DNA from: Pilosibacter fragilis
Lineage (GTDB): Bacteria; Bacillota; Clostridia; Lachnospirales; Lachnospiraceae
Assembly (NCBI RefSeq): GCF_032490495.1
Contig: NZ_JAVYJB010000006.1
Span: forward strand, 194,781 to 258,780
Direction: 5' to 3'
Length of the DNA: 64,000 nucleotides
The position numbers were made by a program, and so were the translations under genes. Within the stretch, counting starts at the first letter, position 1; the number at the start of each line of letters is the position of its first letter. This document shows positions 17,857 to 26,236 of this stretch, piece after piece. The notes under the pieces are model-generated. The model saw only the letters and a list, made by a program, of their open reading frames with translations. It was not told the origin of the DNA and made no database searches.

Positions 17857-18400
17857 TGGTAATTCCCTCCCGCTCCAGCAATCCACGCAGACGCGCTTTT
17901 CCCCGGTATACCATATTGGTGATCTGCTTCTCGCTTTTTCCCATAACCTCGGCGGCCTGCTGATAGCTCATCCCCTCAAAATAGGTCAGATAAAGAGCTT
18001 CCCGGTAATCCGCCTTCAGCTCATCCATACAGATATGCAGGATCTGATCCCGTTCCTTTGTCCGAATGACCTCTTCCACCAACGTCTTTCCATCCGGCTC
18101 TTCCGTCAAGTCATCGAGGCTGAAGAAAAGCCGATGTCTGCTTTTATGGCGCAGAGCCATGTGCCGCGCTGCTTTATACAGGTAAGCCTTAAGACCACCG
18201 TCCCGGATGCGTGGCTTTTTTGTGAACAGATAGGAAAAGACTTCGATCATCAGGTCCTCCGCTTCGTGGACATCATGCAGATAGCCATTGATGTATAGGG
18301 TCAACGGGTTACCGTATTTTCTCATTAAAGCCTCAAGCCCTGCTTCATCGCCGCGCAGATACTGTCTGTAAAGTTCTTCATCAATGACCATGCTGTTCAT
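17846..18400 (-). CDS. Sigma-70 family (ECF-like) RNA polymerase sigma factor
   Basis: Protein of 184 residues. Region 2 spans about 10-85 (DEAGLEALMRKYGNPLTLYI, HEAEDLMIEVFSYLF). Region 4 spans about 125-175 (LKADYREALYLTYFEGMSYQ, QAAEVMGKSEKQITNMVYRG), a helix-turn-helix that reads the -35 element. There is no region 1 or 3, as expected for an extracytoplasmic-function sigma. Transcription starts from a good housekeeping promoter at 18427-18455. Confidence 0.88.
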   Translation of the reverse strand: MNSMVIDEELYRQYLRGDEAGLEALMRKYGNPLTLYINGYLHDVHEAEDLMIEVFSYLFTKKPRIRDGGLKAYLYKAARHMALRHKSRHRLFFSLDDLTEEPDGKTLVEEVIRTKERDQILHICMDELKADYREALYLTYFEGMSYQQAAEVMGKSEKQITNMVYRGKARLRGLLEREGITNAK

Positions 18401-18426
18401 TTCCTTCTGTCTGAAATACTATACAC

Positions 18427-18455
18427 AGTATATGTGGGCATCGGCATAATTTCAA
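18427..18455 (-). promoter_or_regulatory. Sigma-A promoter of the sigma/PrsW operon
   Basis: Minus-strand TTGAAA (18450-18455), 17 bp, TATACT (18427-18432). It starts within 4 bp of the thiM stop codon. Confidence 0.75.
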
Positions 18456-18458
18456 GTC

Positions 18459-19280
18459 CTATTTTACTTCGAACTTCGCCCCGCGCTCCAGCTCATCCCC
18501 ATCCATATGATAGATCGCGTCAATAATATAATTCCGATATGTTGCGTTCCCATCCTGTGGTGTCAGCCGTTTATGGGCGATCTCCCCCGCGAGTCCCATG
18601 GCACAGACTGCCGCCGCTGCCGCCTCAAGCGGATGATCCTGATTCGCAGTCACAAATGCTGCTGTGAGCGCTGAGAGCTGGCAGCCGGTTCCCGTGATGG
18701 AGGACATCATCGGATGGCCATTGTAGATGCAGTACGCTTTTTTTGCGTCCGCCACGATATCAATAGCGCCTGTGACCGCGATCACTGACCCTGTCCTCTC
18801 CGCAAATTTCTTCACGAATGCCACCGCCTCGTCAAGGTTCTCTTCGGTTACACGGTCTGCGATATCCGCATCCACACCCTTTGTGGTCCCTGTTCCCACC
18901 ACAAGCGTCTTGATCTCAGAGATATTTCCGCGGATCACGGTGAATTTTACCGTTTTTAAGAGTTCGTTAGCTGTCGATGTCCGGAGTATCGATGCCCCGA
19001 CGCCCACCGGATCCAGCACTGCCGGGTGTCCCAGCTCATTGGCCCGCTTTCCCGCGATCTTCATGGACTCGATGGTGCGGCTGTTCAGCGTACCGATATT
19101 GATATTGAGGCCTGCGCAGATCGTCTGGATCTCCGCGACCTCCTCCTTGTCGTCCGCCATGATTGGGGATGCCCCGCAGGCCAGAACCATATTCGCGCAG
19201 TCATTGACCGTCACATAGTTCGTAATATTATGGATCAGCGGGTTCTTCTCCCGCACCTGATCAAACATCTGTTTTAACAT
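18459..19280 (-). CDS. thiM: Hydroxyethylthiazole kinase
   Basis: Trimeric ribokinase-like enzyme of 273 residues that phosphorylates salvaged 4-methyl-5-hydroxyethylthiazole for ThiE. Motifs: PLIHNITNYVTVNDCAN near the N-terminus, AVLDPVGVGAS, VIRGNISEI, IAVTGAIDIV and the catalytic MSSITGTGCQLSALTAAFV. An AGGAG site lies before the ATG. It follows thiW by 11 bp, so thiazole import and phosphorylation are encoded together under the second TPP riboswitch. Confidence 0.95.
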   Translation of the reverse strand: MLKQMFDQVREKNPLIHNITNYVTVNDCANMVLACGASPIMADDKEEVAEIQTICAGLNINIGTLNSRTIESMKIAGKRANELGHPAVLDPVGVGASILRTSTANELLKTVKFTVIRGNISEIKTLVVGTGTTKGVDADIADRVTEENLDEAVAFVKKFAERTGSVIAVTGAIDIVADAKKAYCIYNGHPMMSSITGTGCQLSALTAAFVTANQDHPLEAAAAAVCAMGLAGEIAHKRLTPQDGNATYRNYIIDAIYHMDGDELERGAKFEVK

Positions 19281-19291
19281 GCTTCTCTCCT

Positions 19292-19810
19292 CTACTGTCC
19301 CATTGCTTCCTGCATACCTGCAAGGATATTGGCTTTCTTTAAGCTGTAGATCAGCACACCGCTGATCACTGCACCTCCGGCAGTTGAAACAAGGAACGGG
19401 ATCACATATGCGTAAAATGCCAGACCTGCCGCACTCTTTCCCATAAGGAAGATCGCTACCGGATAGGCCGTGAGTCCGCCAAGAACAGAGGTTCCAAATA
19501 CCTCACCGATCAGTGTCGCTGGAATGTTCTGCGTCTTCTGATACACAAGTCCGCAGATCAGCGCGCCGAACATACTGCCCGGAAATGCCATCAGGCTTCC
19601 AAGTCCCAGAAGATTCCGGATCAGCGCCGCCGCGAATGCCGCACCCAGTCCGTACCCCGGTCCTAAGAGGACTGCACAGAGAATATTCACCATATGCTGT
19701 ACCGGAGAACACTTGCTTCCGAATACCGGAAATGAAAATAAGCTTCCTGCCACTGCGACAGCACAGAAAACGGCTGCTACCGCTAATTTTTTCGTATTTG
19801 TCTGTTTCAT
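19292..19810 (-). CDS. thiW: Thiazole-specific membrane transporter component
   Basis: Hydrophobic protein of 172 residues with about five membrane segments. It starts with the charged MKQTNTKKLAVAAVF and carries the conserved SKCSPVQHMVNILCAVLLGP and GLGSLMAFPGSMFGALICGL. These identify ThiW, the substrate-specific (S) subunit of an ECF transporter for the thiazole moiety. It is followed by thiM. A GC-rich hairpin (19821-19848) lies just before the start and the ribosome site is weak, so translation may also be controlled. Confidence 0.88.
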   Translation of the reverse strand: MKQTNTKKLAVAAVFCAVAVAGSLFSFPVFGSKCSPVQHMVNILCAVLLGPGYGLGAAFAAALIRNLLGLGSLMAFPGSMFGALICGLVYQKTQNIPATLIGEVFGTSVLGGLTAYPVAIFLMGKSAAGLAFYAYVIPFLVSTAGGAVISGVLIYSLKKANILAGMQEAMGQ

Positions 19811-20242
19811 GTCTTATTCCGCGTGACCGGTCCTTCCTTCGGACCGTCACACATTCCTCCTTTGAAAATTTTCCGCAGCCGCAAAGCTTCCCTGTGCAGC
19901 CGCATTTTTAGGAAACGTCTGTACGACAACAGCGCTTCCACAGGCGAAGTACCATGTACTCCACATAAAAATGTACAGTTCCCCTCTCCGGATCACTGTA
20001 TGGAAGGCGGTCGATGCTTACTGGCATCCTCTCACGCCGGAACACGGCTTCCCATCGCTGATCTCATACATGGCCCAAGGCGCTCCCCCTCGGCCCGCCG
20101 CCTGCTGGCGGATCCCGTTTCCTCCTTTCTCAAAGTATGGTTTTCGTTACTGTTTGCGCAGGGCTTGAACAGTAACTGGTTTTTTCTGCCACCTGTTTCG
20201 GAAACACACTGCTCCTGACTTTTTAAGTCAGATGACAGCAAA
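19811..20242. other. Gene-free leader between riboswitch terminator and thiW
   Basis: A 430-bp stretch with no supported gene. Overlapping frames up to 132 codons on both strands have no ribosome sites. As at thiE, a long block separates the riboswitch terminator from the first gene, suggesting an inserted intergenic element. Confidence 0.35.
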
Positions 20243-20274
20243 ACAGGGGACACCCCTAGCGGCACGTCCCCTGT
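20243..20274 (-). terminator. Riboswitch-controlled terminator (thiW operon)
   Basis: Minus-strand ACAGGGGAC and GTCCCCTGT form a perfect 9-bp stem followed by TTTTGCT, 16 nt after the TPP aptamer. Confidence 0.75.
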
Positions 20275-20289
20275 AAAAATTCATATCAT

Positions 20290-20374
20290 GACTTCCTACG
20301 GCGGCATTATCCGCATCAGGTTAAAGGGTCGAAGTTTGAGCACTTCCTCTCAGCCCGCCAACGAGCTCCCCTGT
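20290..20374 (-). promoter_or_regulatory. TPP riboswitch ahead of thiW-thiM
   Basis: Minus strand: AGGGGAGCTC, GCGGGCTGAGAGGAAG, CTTCGACCC, TTTAACCTGATGCGGATAAT and GCCGCCGTAGGAAG. All conserved TPP-aptamer elements are present and a terminator follows at 20243-20274. Confidence 0.95.
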
Positions 20375-20428
20375 TTTTTGTAAGACTTATTATAGCGCAT
20401 CTTTGAAAATTTGCAAGTAAAGAATTTT

Positions 20429-21688
20429 CTATTTTTCTTTTTCCTTCTTTATCCGCACATCCTGATCCATCTGCGCTTTCGCCTTTCTCGCAACCTTCCC
20501 AGCCGTACTCATCGTACTGCCCCGGACGATCATTCCATTCCCAAAACGCCTGCGGATATCGTCGAACGCCTCATCTGCTTTCTTCTGTTTTTCCCGCTCC
20601 TTGGGATTCTCAAACAGGGAGATCTGTCTGAAGTCATCCGTTGTAAGATCCGTCAACGCCATTCCAATCAGCCGCAAAGGCTCACACTTCCAACATTCAT
20701 ATAACAGCTTTTTCACCTGCGCAAAGATCTCCTCCGTCACGTCCGTGGGATCCTCAAACGCTCTCTGATGTGACCTCGTCTTAAAATCCAGTGTCCGATA
20801 GGTCACCGCCACACAGCTGCACTTTTTCCCATCTCTGCGCATCCTTGCAGCCACCACATCACACTGGGCAAGCAGAAGCGCCAGTGCCTGCTCATACGTC
20901 ACAAGATCCTCTTCCACGGTCGTCTCCGCGCTGTAGCCTTTCGCTTCCTCCCGCTCCGCACGCACCGGGGAATCGTCGATGCCGTTGGCATACCGGTAAA
21001 GCTGATGCCCGGCCTTTTCTCCCAGGATCCGCTTAAGCTCAGCTTCCCCGCTCCGCGCCATATCTCCGATGCTCCTGATCCCTTCCTGTAAAAGTCTCTG
21101 CTCCGACGCCTTTCCAAGAAACAGAAGATCCCGCACCGGAAGTGACCACAGCTTTTCCGGGATCTCAGACGGAAACAATGTATGTACCTTATCCGGTTTT
21201 TCAAAATCCGATGCCATCTTCGCCAACAGCTTATTCGTTCCGATCCCGACATTCACCGTAAAGCCCAGCTCATCCCGGATCTTATCCTTGATCTCGTGGG
21301 CCACCGCCACCGGATCCGGATAGATCAGATGGGTACCGGTCATATCGAGAAACACCTCGTCGATCGAAAACGATTCCATCGCAGGCGCATAGGATGCGCA
21401 GATTTCCTTAAACGCCCGGGAACACCTCTGATACAGCGCAAAATCACCCGGTACGCACACGAGATCCGGACATTTCCGCAACGCCAGAGCCACAGGTTCC
21501 CCTGTCGTCACCCCATATTTTTTCGCCGGGATCGATTTCGCCACAACGATGCTGCGCCTTAACTTCGGATCCCCACCGATACAGGACGGGATCTCCCGAA
21601 GATCCGGCAGCCCCTCCTTTACGCGCTTCGCCGCCTCCCAGGAGAGGAAGGCGCTGTTCACATCCACATGAAATATCAACCGTTCCAT
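20429..21688 (-). CDS. dinB: DNA polymerase IV (Y-family)
   Basis: Translesion polymerase of 419 residues. The palm begins RLIFHVDVNSAFLSWEA (first metal-binding Asp), and the catalytic pair lies in ESFSIDEVFLDMTGT near residue 103. Other family parts are GIGTNKLLAKMASDFEKPD and the little-finger domain after residue 240. The C-terminus ends in a lysine-rich tail without a clear clamp-binding motif. GAGGAAAACAG precedes the ATG. Monocistronic. Confidence 0.92.
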   Translation of the reverse strand: MERLIFHVDVNSAFLSWEAAKRVKEGLPDLREIPSCIGGDPKLRRSIVVAKSIPAKKYGVTTGEPVALALRKCPDLVCVPGDFALYQRCSRAFKEICASYAPAMESFSIDEVFLDMTGTHLIYPDPVAVAHEIKDKIRDELGFTVNVGIGTNKLLAKMASDFEKPDKVHTLFPSEIPEKLWSLPVRDLLFLGKASEQRLLQEGIRSIGDMARSGEAELKRILGEKAGHQLYRYANGIDDSPVRAEREEAKGYSAETTVEEDLVTYEQALALLLAQCDVVAARMRRDGKKCSCVAVTYRTLDFKTRSHQRAFEDPTDVTEEIFAQVKKLLYECWKCEPLRLIGMALTDLTTDDFRQISLFENPKEREKQKKADEAFDDIRRRFGNGMIVRGSTMSTAGKVARKAKAQMDQDVRIKKEKEK

Positions 21689-21800
21689 ACTGTTTTCCTC
21701 ATACCAGAACTTTCCAGGACTTCCGTCTCCTCATTCGGTCAGGCACTGCAAAGGAAACCTTTCTATATCATGTCTCAGATCATCCTGCCGCACTGCCTGC

Positions 21801-23198
21801 TCACACGCTTTTTTCTCTCATGATCCAGAAAAACGTACATGTAAATATAATTCCCTTTACGATCGACGTGGACGTAAGTGCCCACCAGATTCCATCAAGC
21901 CCCATGATACCGCTAAGAACGATGGCAAGCGGTATTCTGGCCCCCGTGAGCACAATACTGATCACGCTGCAGAGTCTCGTTCTTCCGAGTCCCGACAGTG
22001 CTCCGATCGTCGTCAGCTCCACGCACATAAATGCCTCGCTGAATCCAATGATCACGAGATAGCCCACAGCTGTCGCAACCGCCTTCGGCTCATGAAAGAA
22101 GATATCCGCGATCGCATTTGGGAAACAGATAAATACGGCAGAGACCAGCACTCCCCAGATTCCGACCGTCCACAGGGATACCTGATATCCTTTCCGGACG
22201 CGTTCTCTCTCCCCGGCCCCATAGTTCTGGGCCACAAACGCGTTTAACGCAGCTGCAAAGCCATCAGCCGTATTCCAGGAGATCGATTCGATCTGACCGC
22301 CGACCCTCTGCGTTGCCACTGCCTCCGCACCGTATCCGGACACCATTCGCGTTAAGATCATGGAAATTCCGCAGTACGCCATGCCCTGAATCGCGGTTGG
22401 AATTCCGATCCTGCAGATCCCCCTTAAAAACTCAGCAGGGATCTTCGCAAAGAGCCGGGTTCCTTTTAACACATTCTCCTTCTTCCGCGCAATGATCCCA
22501 AGGATCATGATACTCATCACGATCGCCTGGGCCGTCACCGTAGCGATCGCTGCCCCAGTCACACCAAGTCTCGGAAATGGTCCCGGTCCGAGGATCAGGA
22601 CCGGATCCAGGATCATGTTTGTCACAAGTCCGATAAGATTTGCCATAAACGGCGTTTTTGAGTCTCCCTGAGCCGTATAGAGTCCCGTGAGTGTCAATGT
22701 CAAAAATGAAAATACGATCAGTCCGCAGGCGATCTTTGTGTAAGCCAGCGCTGCCGCCTGGGCCTCCGCATCCTCAAGTCTGAAAAATCCCACCATCTGA
22801 TTGACAAATATGAGACAGAAGACCGCATACGCGATTCCCATTGCCGCTGAAAGCTGCACTGCAGCCTGGGCAAATCCGTGGGCTTTTTCCCTGTCCCCTC
22901 GCCCGATACATTGTGCCACCTGAACCTGTCCGCCCATTCTCGCCATGGACGCCAGCCCCTGCGAAAGCCAGGTAAACATTCCCCCGACGCCGACTCCCGC
23001 TACTGCCTTTGATCCCAGAAGGCCGATCCATGCCATGTCCGTAATGTTGTAAAGCGTCCCCAGAAATGCCGATGCCATGATCGGGACAGCGAGCTTCACC
23101 AGGGTCTTCATGATAGGTCCCTTTGTTAAATTTCCTTCCATACCCCAAATTCCCTCATTCGTTTTATTTTTCGCTGATCCAGTATCCCTATTATACAT
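21801..23198 (-). CDS. MATE family efflux transporter
   Basis: Membrane protein with about 12 segments in two homologous halves. It shows the NorM/DinF-type N-terminus NLTKGPIMKTLVKLAVPI and the paired MATE features NITDMAWIGLLGSKAVAGVG and TQRVGGQIESISWNTADGFA. MATE proteins exchange Na+ or H+ for cationic drugs. The call runs from the ATG at 23198 (AGGAAACC upstream), but the family usually begins near MEGNLTKGP at 23141, so the first 19 residues are uncertain. Confidence 0.88.
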   Translation of the reverse strand: MYNRDTGSAKNKTNEGIWGMEGNLTKGPIMKTLVKLAVPIMASAFLGTLYNITDMAWIGLLGSKAVAGVGVGGMFTWLSQGLASMARMGGQVQVAQCIGRGDREKAHGFAQAAVQLSAAMGIAYAVFCLIFVNQMVGFFRLEDAEAQAAALAYTKIACGLIVFSFLTLTLTGLYTAQGDSKTPFMANLIGLVTNMILDPVLILGPGPFPRLGVTGAAIATVTAQAIVMSIMILGIIARKKENVLKGTRLFAKIPAEFLRGICRIGIPTAIQGMAYCGISMILTRMVSGYGAEAVATQRVGGQIESISWNTADGFAAALNAFVAQNYGAGERERVRKGYQVSLWTVGIWGVLVSAVFICFPNAIADIFFHEPKAVATAVGYLVIIGFSEAFMCVELTTIGALSGLGRTRLCSVISIVLTGARIPLAIVLSGIMGLDGIWWALTSTSIVKGIIFTCTFFWIMREKSV

Positions 23199-23221
23199 GG
23201 TTTCCTGCAGAATTTCATCTA

Positions 23222-23484
23222 TAAAAATTTCATTACAATATCTCCGACAGCTGCCACAGCATCACCACCGAACAGCTTGACGCTCTCTGCGAGTTTCTCT
23301 GCAGCAGGAAAAAAGCCTCCAGTGACCTCTGATCCTCCAGCTGGAAGCCGACCGTATCCACACCCTGATCCCAGGACATTTAGTCCAGCAGCACGTCTTC
23401 CATCTCTTTCAGGCACAGCAGATGATCGTCAGCAAGTATGGCGTGCGGGAGGGGTATTTGTGTGAGGGGGTGCTGAAACATTAA
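23222..23484 (+). pseudogene. Ppx/GppA phosphatase C-terminal remnant
   Basis: The open frame 23341-23484 encodes LEADRIHTLIPGHLVQQ and ends MIVSKYGVREGYLCEGVLKH and stop. TLIPG and GVREGYL are the C-terminal signature of exopolyphosphatase/GppA proteins. An upstream piece in another frame (ITTEQLDALCEFL, about 23252-23310) fits the same protein, so a frameshift separates the two. The rest of the gene is missing. It marks disrupted chromosome next to the mobile element. Confidence 0.7.
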
Positions 23485-23842
23485 TAATGCCCGCAAAGCC
23501 TTATTTTACGCGGCAAAGTAACAGTGGAATATTTTTAGACAAAAGAAAACCCCTTCACCTAATTTGCCGCTAGGTAAAGTGGGCTGCCGAAAAAATTTTC
23601 ATTTTTTAATATGGTAACGATAATTAGGAATTATGGGGTGGATATTTTGGTGTTATCCGCTGGGTTTAGATTGGCGAATTAAGGAATGGATAATCAAAGG
23701 TTATCCGTCGGAAATGAAATTGGTATGGAATGAATAATTTGGTGTTATCCATAGAATTAGCGGGAAACGGATAAATAATTAAAAGCAAAATTTGAAAGAT
23801 AGTGCAGAAATTTTTATAGATATATTGGAGAAATAGAAAAAT
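23485..23842. other. AT-rich gene-free stretch
   Basis: No gene seen. Several short direct repeats of TGGTGTTATCC / AGGTTATCCG type occur (about 23645-23760). Composition is far more AT-rich than on either side, which suggests acquired sequence. Confidence 0.4.
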
Positions 23843-24184
23843 ATGAAGAGAGAATGGGATGCTCTATGCACTTCACAAGCACAGTTTATTGAATATGTGG
23901 ACAATAATTTAAAGCAATCTAATCACATTATATTTTATAACCATATAGGCCATTTTGGTTCAGAATATGCTCTTTCTTCGCGTTTCAATAAAGCAAAAAT
24001 ATTAAGTTTTAGCCAATTAAAACATAAAACAGGCAAAAATATACTTTTTCGGTTACTAAATATAGTTACAGCTATTGTTACTTTTATTTTAAATGAGACA
24101 AAAAAAGGAGATGCACGTACTACTATATCAACTATTCTTAGTAATATGGAAAATATTTATTGTTGTGGTCAAGCTTTTTTGTAA
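23843..24184 (+). CDS. Orphan hypothetical protein, AT-rich gene
   Basis: Frame of 113 codons starting MKREWDALCTSQAQFIEYVD. A hydrophobic stretch (LLNIVTAIVTFIL) near residue 70-82 could be one membrane helix. The ribosome site is weak (TGGAGAAATAG), and base use is very AT-rich and unlike its neighbours. I recognise no family. It lies between a broken ppx and an IS remnant, so it may be cargo of an older insertion or not a gene. Confidence 0.4.
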   Translation: MKREWDALCTSQAQFIEYVDNNLKQSNHIIFYNHIGHFGSEYALSSRFNKAKILSFSQLKHKTGKNILFRLLNIVTAIVTFILNETKKGDARTTISTILSNMENIYCCGQAFL

Positions 24185-24216
24185 CACTTGTGGCTAAAAA
24201 AATAGTGCTTATCAAT

Positions 24217-24294
24217 TTATGCTGCCGTCCTTGCTTCATATGGGGTTCGATAACCATTATAACTGTGTGGACGAACATGATTATAATCAACGTA
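24217..24294 (-). pseudogene. IS3-type transposase C-terminal remnant
   Basis: Minus-strand codons read YVDYNHVRPHSYNGYRTPYE, then ARTAA and stop. This is the conserved integrase-domain tail of IS3-family OrfB (H-RPH-YNG-TP-E). A stop codon occurs two codons upstream, so only about 25 codons survive. Confidence 0.75.
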
Positions 24295-24383
24295 TGATTA
24301 CTTCCTATTAGGAACACTGTAAATACAAGGCTTTTCGGAGCCTACAAATCAGAAAAAATAATATTTGATCTATCACATTACGC

Positions 24384-24420
24384 AAAAAGCCGTCCGGCAT
24401 GAAAAACGGGCGGCTTTTTT
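24384..24420. terminator. Hairpin terminator near the left end of the ICE
   Basis: AAAAGCCGTCC and GGGCGGCTTTT (one mismatch) followed by T residues on both strands. It lies about 90 bp before the first ICE gene and would insulate it from outside transcription. Confidence 0.65.
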
Positions 24421-24508
24421 GCGTGGATAGACGGAAAGGAGGCACAAAAATAACTACAAAATTTTAGCGTTCAAATTTGTGCAACTTTAACGAAAAGGAG
24501 GATCGTAA

Positions 24509-25954
24509 ATGGCCGATGAAAAACTGAACACAGGCCCTGCGGAGAATACTTCCCCGGAGGCCGCCGGGCCTATCACCACACCCGAACAGGCCGCAGCGTC
24601 TGAGCCCCGGCAGGAACAGACCGGGCCTGCCATACCTGAGTCCGGCGATGTGGTTGTGTCCTTTGACAAAATCAATGAGCTTATGGCGGAAAAGAGGCAG
24701 AATGCCCGCGCCGAAGTCGAAAAGGCGGAAACCCCCGAAACGCCAGAGGCGGCAGCCCCCGGAGAAACACCGCAGCCCGCCAATACGGAGGAACCGAAAA
24801 AGCCGCGCCGTGGCCGTCCGCCGAAAGCGGAAAAGGCTGCGACTGAAAATCAGAAAGCGGAGAAATCGGCTGGGGCCCGCAAGGGCCGCCCACCCAAGGC
24901 GGATAAGGCGGCCCCTGACAAGCCCAAGCCGTCCAAACGAGACAAAGTGTCCCGAAGTGATGGAAAGGCTCCGGATGCCAAGGAGCCCATTAAGCCCGCA
25001 CAAGATACGGCACCGAAGGAGACTGTTGCGGAACAGACAGCTCCCGAGCCGACTACACCGCCCCGCCCGGTTGAGGAAGGCAAGCTGGTTTATCTGAAAC
25101 TTTCCGAGGTTCATCCGTTTCACACATTCCGTCCGCACCCCTTTAAGGTACGGGACGATGCGAAGATGCAGGAAATCGTTGCTTCTATCCGCGTAAATGG
25201 TGTAATGGTTCCCGGTCTTGCCCGCCCGGAGAAAGATGGAAACGGCTATGAAATTGTAGCGGGTCATCGCCGTACCCACGGCAGTGAACTGGCCGGGTTG
25301 GATGAAATGCCCTTTATCGTCCGTGAAATGACCGACCACGAAGCGGTTCAGGCCATGAAGGACAGCAACAAGCAGAGGGATCAGACGCTCCCCAGCGAAC
25401 TGGCCGCCCTGCTGGAGCTGGAAGTGGAGGACATCAAGCACCAGGGCGGGCGGCTGAAAGGCGTTGCGGAAGGCGATGTCGGGAAACGCTCGGTTGAGAT
25501 TGTGGGCGAGGCGCATGAAATGAACTATAAAAAGGTCATGCGCTACTTGCGGCTCAACTCCCTTGTGCCGGAGCTTCTGGACAAGGTAGACGATAAAAAG
25601 ATGGGCTTCATGCCTGCCGTGGAGCTGTCCTACATCAAACCGAAAAATCAGAGGCTTATCGCTGTTTCCATTGACGGGGAGCAGGCATCGCCCTCACTGG
25701 CCCAGGCTAAACGGCTCCGGGAGCTGGATAAGGAAGGCAAACTCAATGGCGATGTCATTGACGGTATCTTATCAGAACAGAAAAAGGAGGATCGAGGCGT
25801 GATTATTTCTACTGCGGAACTGGAAAAGTATTTTGGCAAGGAGGTCACTCCCGCCAAAATGAAAGAACAGATTATGTCCCTGCTGGATGACTGGAAAGAA
25901 AAACAGCCGCCGGAGCTGGCAAAAGCCCCGAAAAAGCAGGAACTTGACAAGTAA
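24509..25954 (+). CDS. ParB-like partition/nucleoid protein of the ICE
   Basis: Protein of 481 residues. The first 190 are low-complexity Ala/Pro/Glu/Lys with two AT-hook-like motifs (RRGRPPK about 100-106, RKGRPPK about 124-130). The ParB/Spo0J N-terminal domain follows (LKLSEVHPFHTFRPHPF about 197-213, then GYEIVAGHRRTHGSELAGL about 247-264, including GHRR), with a helix-turn-helix region to about 400. It opens the ICE operon after AAAAGGAGG. One copy of the GGGACA-N3-TGTCCC palindrome lies inside the gene (codons about 144-149) and another 8 bp after its stop. That makes it a natural candidate to bind these sites; this is inference. Confidence 0.85.
   Translation: MADEKLNTGPAENTSPEAAGPITTPEQAAASEPRQEQTGPAIPESGDVVVSFDKINELMAEKRQNARAEVEKAETPETPEAAAPGETPQPANTEEPKKPRRGRPPKAEKAATENQKAEKSAGARKGRPPKADKAAPDKPKPSKRDKVSRSDGKAPDAKEPIKPAQDTAPKETVAEQTAPEPTTPPRPVEEGKLVYLKLSEVHPFHTFRPHPFKVRDDAKMQEIVASIRVNGVMVPGLARPEKDGNGYEIVAGHRRTHGSELAGLDEMPFIVREMTDHEAVQAMKDSNKQRDQTLPSELAALLELEVEDIKHQGGRLKGVAEGDVGKRSVEIVGEAHEMNYKKVMRYLRLNSLVPELLDKVDDKKMGFMPAVELSYIKPKNQRLIAVSIDGEQASPSLAQAKRLRELDKEGKLNGDVIDGILSEQKKEDRGVIISTAELEKYFGKEVTPAKMKEQIMSLLDDWKEKQPPELAKAPKKQELDK
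24939..24953. repeat. ICE palindrome copy 1 (inside parB-like gene)
   Basis: GAGACAAAGTGTCCC, followed by GAAGT. It is read in frame as part of RDKVSRS in the ParB-like protein. Confidence 0.85.
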
Positions 25955-25961
25955 CAACTTC

Positions 25962-25976
25962 GAGACACTTTGTCCC
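25962..25976. repeat. ICE palindrome copy 2
   Basis: GAGACACTTTGTCCC, 8 bp after the ParB-like stop codon, flanked by CTTC and GAGG. Confidence 0.85.
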
Positions 25977-25998
25977 GAGGGCCCCGCCCTCGCGCAGA

Positions 25999-26160
25999 GG
26001 CTCTGGTGGTATATATACCCGTCGCCGCCTGTTTTTTAGTACAGCCGGGAGTGGGCCGTCAAGGGTGCAGCGCACCGCCGTTTTCGGCGGCTCGCCCTTG
26101 ACGGTCTGCCCCGGCTGTGCTATTTCCCCGGCAAGCGGCGGGGGTATATCCTCCAGAGCC
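25999..26160. repeat. Long nested inverted repeat
   Basis: Outer arms: GGCTCTGG...TATATACCC..CGCCGC (25999-26028) against GCGGCGGGGGTATAT..CCAGAGCC (26135-26160). Inner arms: ACAGCCGGG, GGCCGTCAAGGG and CCGCCG (26041-26080) against CGGCGG, CCCTTGACGG and CCCCGGCTGT (26085-26118). Together they form one stem structure of about 160 nt between the ParB-like gene and the next gene. A separate hairpin CCCTTTCCC/GGGAAAGGG follows (26164-26187). Possible roles are a single-strand replication origin, a structured RNA or an mRNA stabiliser. Confidence 0.75.
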
Positions 26161-26236
26161 GCCCCCTTTCCCAAGACTGGGAAAGGGCGTGGGGTTTGGG
26201 TTGAACTTTCTTATTAAAATATCGGAGGTATGAACG

